A stretch of DNA of 6,734 nt from Lysobacterales bacterium (GTDB lineage: Bacteria; Pseudomonadota; Gammaproteobacteria; Xanthomonadales; SZUA-36). The notes under the pieces are model-generated. The model did no database searches, was not told the DNA's origin, and saw only the letters and a list, made by a program, of their open reading frames with translations. The DNA is taken from assembly GCA_009692275.1 (NCBI GenBank), contig SHZL01000154.1, forward strand, positions 1 through 6,734, read 5' to 3'. The translations under genes were made by a program, and so were the position numbers. Shown one piece after another: positions 6,322 to 6,734 of the stretch (positions within the stretch are counted from its first letter, which is position 1; every line of letters begins with the position of its first letter).

Positions 6322-6734
6322 CTCCGAGCAACTCCCGCCCAATGAGCATTTGTCGGATTTCGTTGGTGCCCGCGCCGATTTCATACAACTTGGCGGCGCG
6401 CAGGATGCGGCCGGTGAGGTAATCGTTGATGTAACCGAGGCCACCCAGGCACTGGATTGCTTCCAGCGCCACCATCACGGCGCTGCGCGATGCGTGCAGC
6501 AGGCAAGATGCCGGGTCGATGCGCGATCTGCGCCCACGCTCGTAATCCCCGGCAATGCGATATGCGTAAGCGCGGGAAGACTGCAGCGCCGTGTCCATGT
6601 CTGCCACCTTGGCTTGCATGACGCCAAAGGAACCCAGGGTCCGGTTGAATTGTTTGCGTTCGCCAAGGTATGGCAGCACGGCATCCAGCGCAGCCTGCAT
6701 CAGTCCCAGGGGGCCCCCAGTCAAAACCAGGCGT
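6314..6734 (-). CDS. liuA: Isovaleryl-CoA dehydrogenase, C-terminal part (5' end beyond window)
   Basis: About 139 C-terminal residues are present. The frame is open to the right edge, and the apparent start at 6724 is an internal TTG (Leu), not a real start. LiuA oxidises isovaleryl-CoA to 3-methylcrotonyl-CoA with FAD, passing electrons to electron-transfer flavoprotein. The visible part is the C-terminal helical domain of the acyl-CoA dehydrogenase fold. It begins RLVLTGGPLGLMQAALD, which matches the segment just after the catalytic Glu of human IVD (ERLVLAGGPLG); that Glu would lie just outside the window. QCLGGLGYINDYLTGR, then RAAKLYEIGAGTNEIRQ, form the usual FAD- and substrate-side C-terminal motifs, and the protein ends IGRELLGAG. 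It is the first enzyme of the leucine branch seen here. Any LiuR-type regulator or operator would lie upstream, out of view. Confidence 0.92.
   Translation of the reverse strand, partial: RLVLTGGPLGLMQAALDAVLPYLGERKQFNRTLGSFGVMQAKVADMDTALQSSRAYAYRIAGDYERGRRSRIDPASCLLHASRSAVMVALEAIQCLGGLGYINDYLTGRILRAAKLYEIGAGTNEIRQMLIGRELLGAG

Noticed and set aside
6314..6724. Treating 6724 as the true start of the acyl-CoA dehydrogenase
   Set aside because: The codon there is TTG within the conserved RLVLTGG segment, and the frame stays open to the window edge, so the gene is cut by the window.
1..6734. Defence system, mobile element, CRISPR array or biosynthetic cluster
   Set aside because: All recognised genes belong to acyl-CoA catabolism. 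I saw no transposase, integrase, direct-repeat array, nuclease or toxin motif on either strand.

Overview
The window is a stretch of bacterial chromosome, most likely from a gammaproteobacterium. I base this on the moderately high GC content by eye, the liu-type gene order and the strong Shine-Dalgarno sequences; the genus cannot be read from the sequence. Every gene I can support lies on the minus strand, so transcription runs from the right edge (6734) to the left edge (1). I see no rRNA, tRNA, insertion sequence, CRISPR array or phage gene.

In the direction of transcription the layout is: the C-terminal end of isovaleryl-CoA dehydrogenase (liuA, cut by the window edge), a 105-bp gap, an acetyl-CoA acetyltransferase-type thiolase, a short gap holding a hairpin, the carboxyltransferase (beta) subunit of 3-methylcrotonyl-CoA carboxylase (liuB), 3-methylglutaconyl-CoA hydratase (liuC), hydroxymethylglutaryl-CoA lyase (liuE), a short-chain dehydrogenase of the HSD10 type, and an uncharacterised 135-residue soluble protein. 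From liuB onward the genes are separated by 12, -8, 4 and 9 bp, which is a tight operon. After a GC-rich hairpin and a probable promoter comes the 5' part of a small membrane protein that runs off the left edge.

The genes work together in branched-chain amino acid breakdown. LiuA, LiuB, LiuC and LiuE act in order on leucine-derived isovaleryl-CoA, giving acetoacetate and acetyl-CoA. The thiolase and the HSD10-like dehydrogenase fit the last two steps of isoleucine breakdown (2-methyl-3-hydroxybutyryl-CoA to 2-methylacetoacetyl-CoA to propionyl-CoA plus acetyl-CoA), and the thiolase can also handle acetoacetyl-CoA.

This is mainly a known catabolic pathway, and I found no convincing new system. 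The points most worth a second look are: the missing biotin-carrying alpha subunit (liuD/mccA), where liuC runs straight into liuE with an 8-bp overlap; the uncharacterised 135-residue protein tightly coupled to the end of the operon; and the intercistronic hairpins. The small membrane protein at the left edge reads in frame from an ATG with a good ribosome binding site, but its family is unrecognised.
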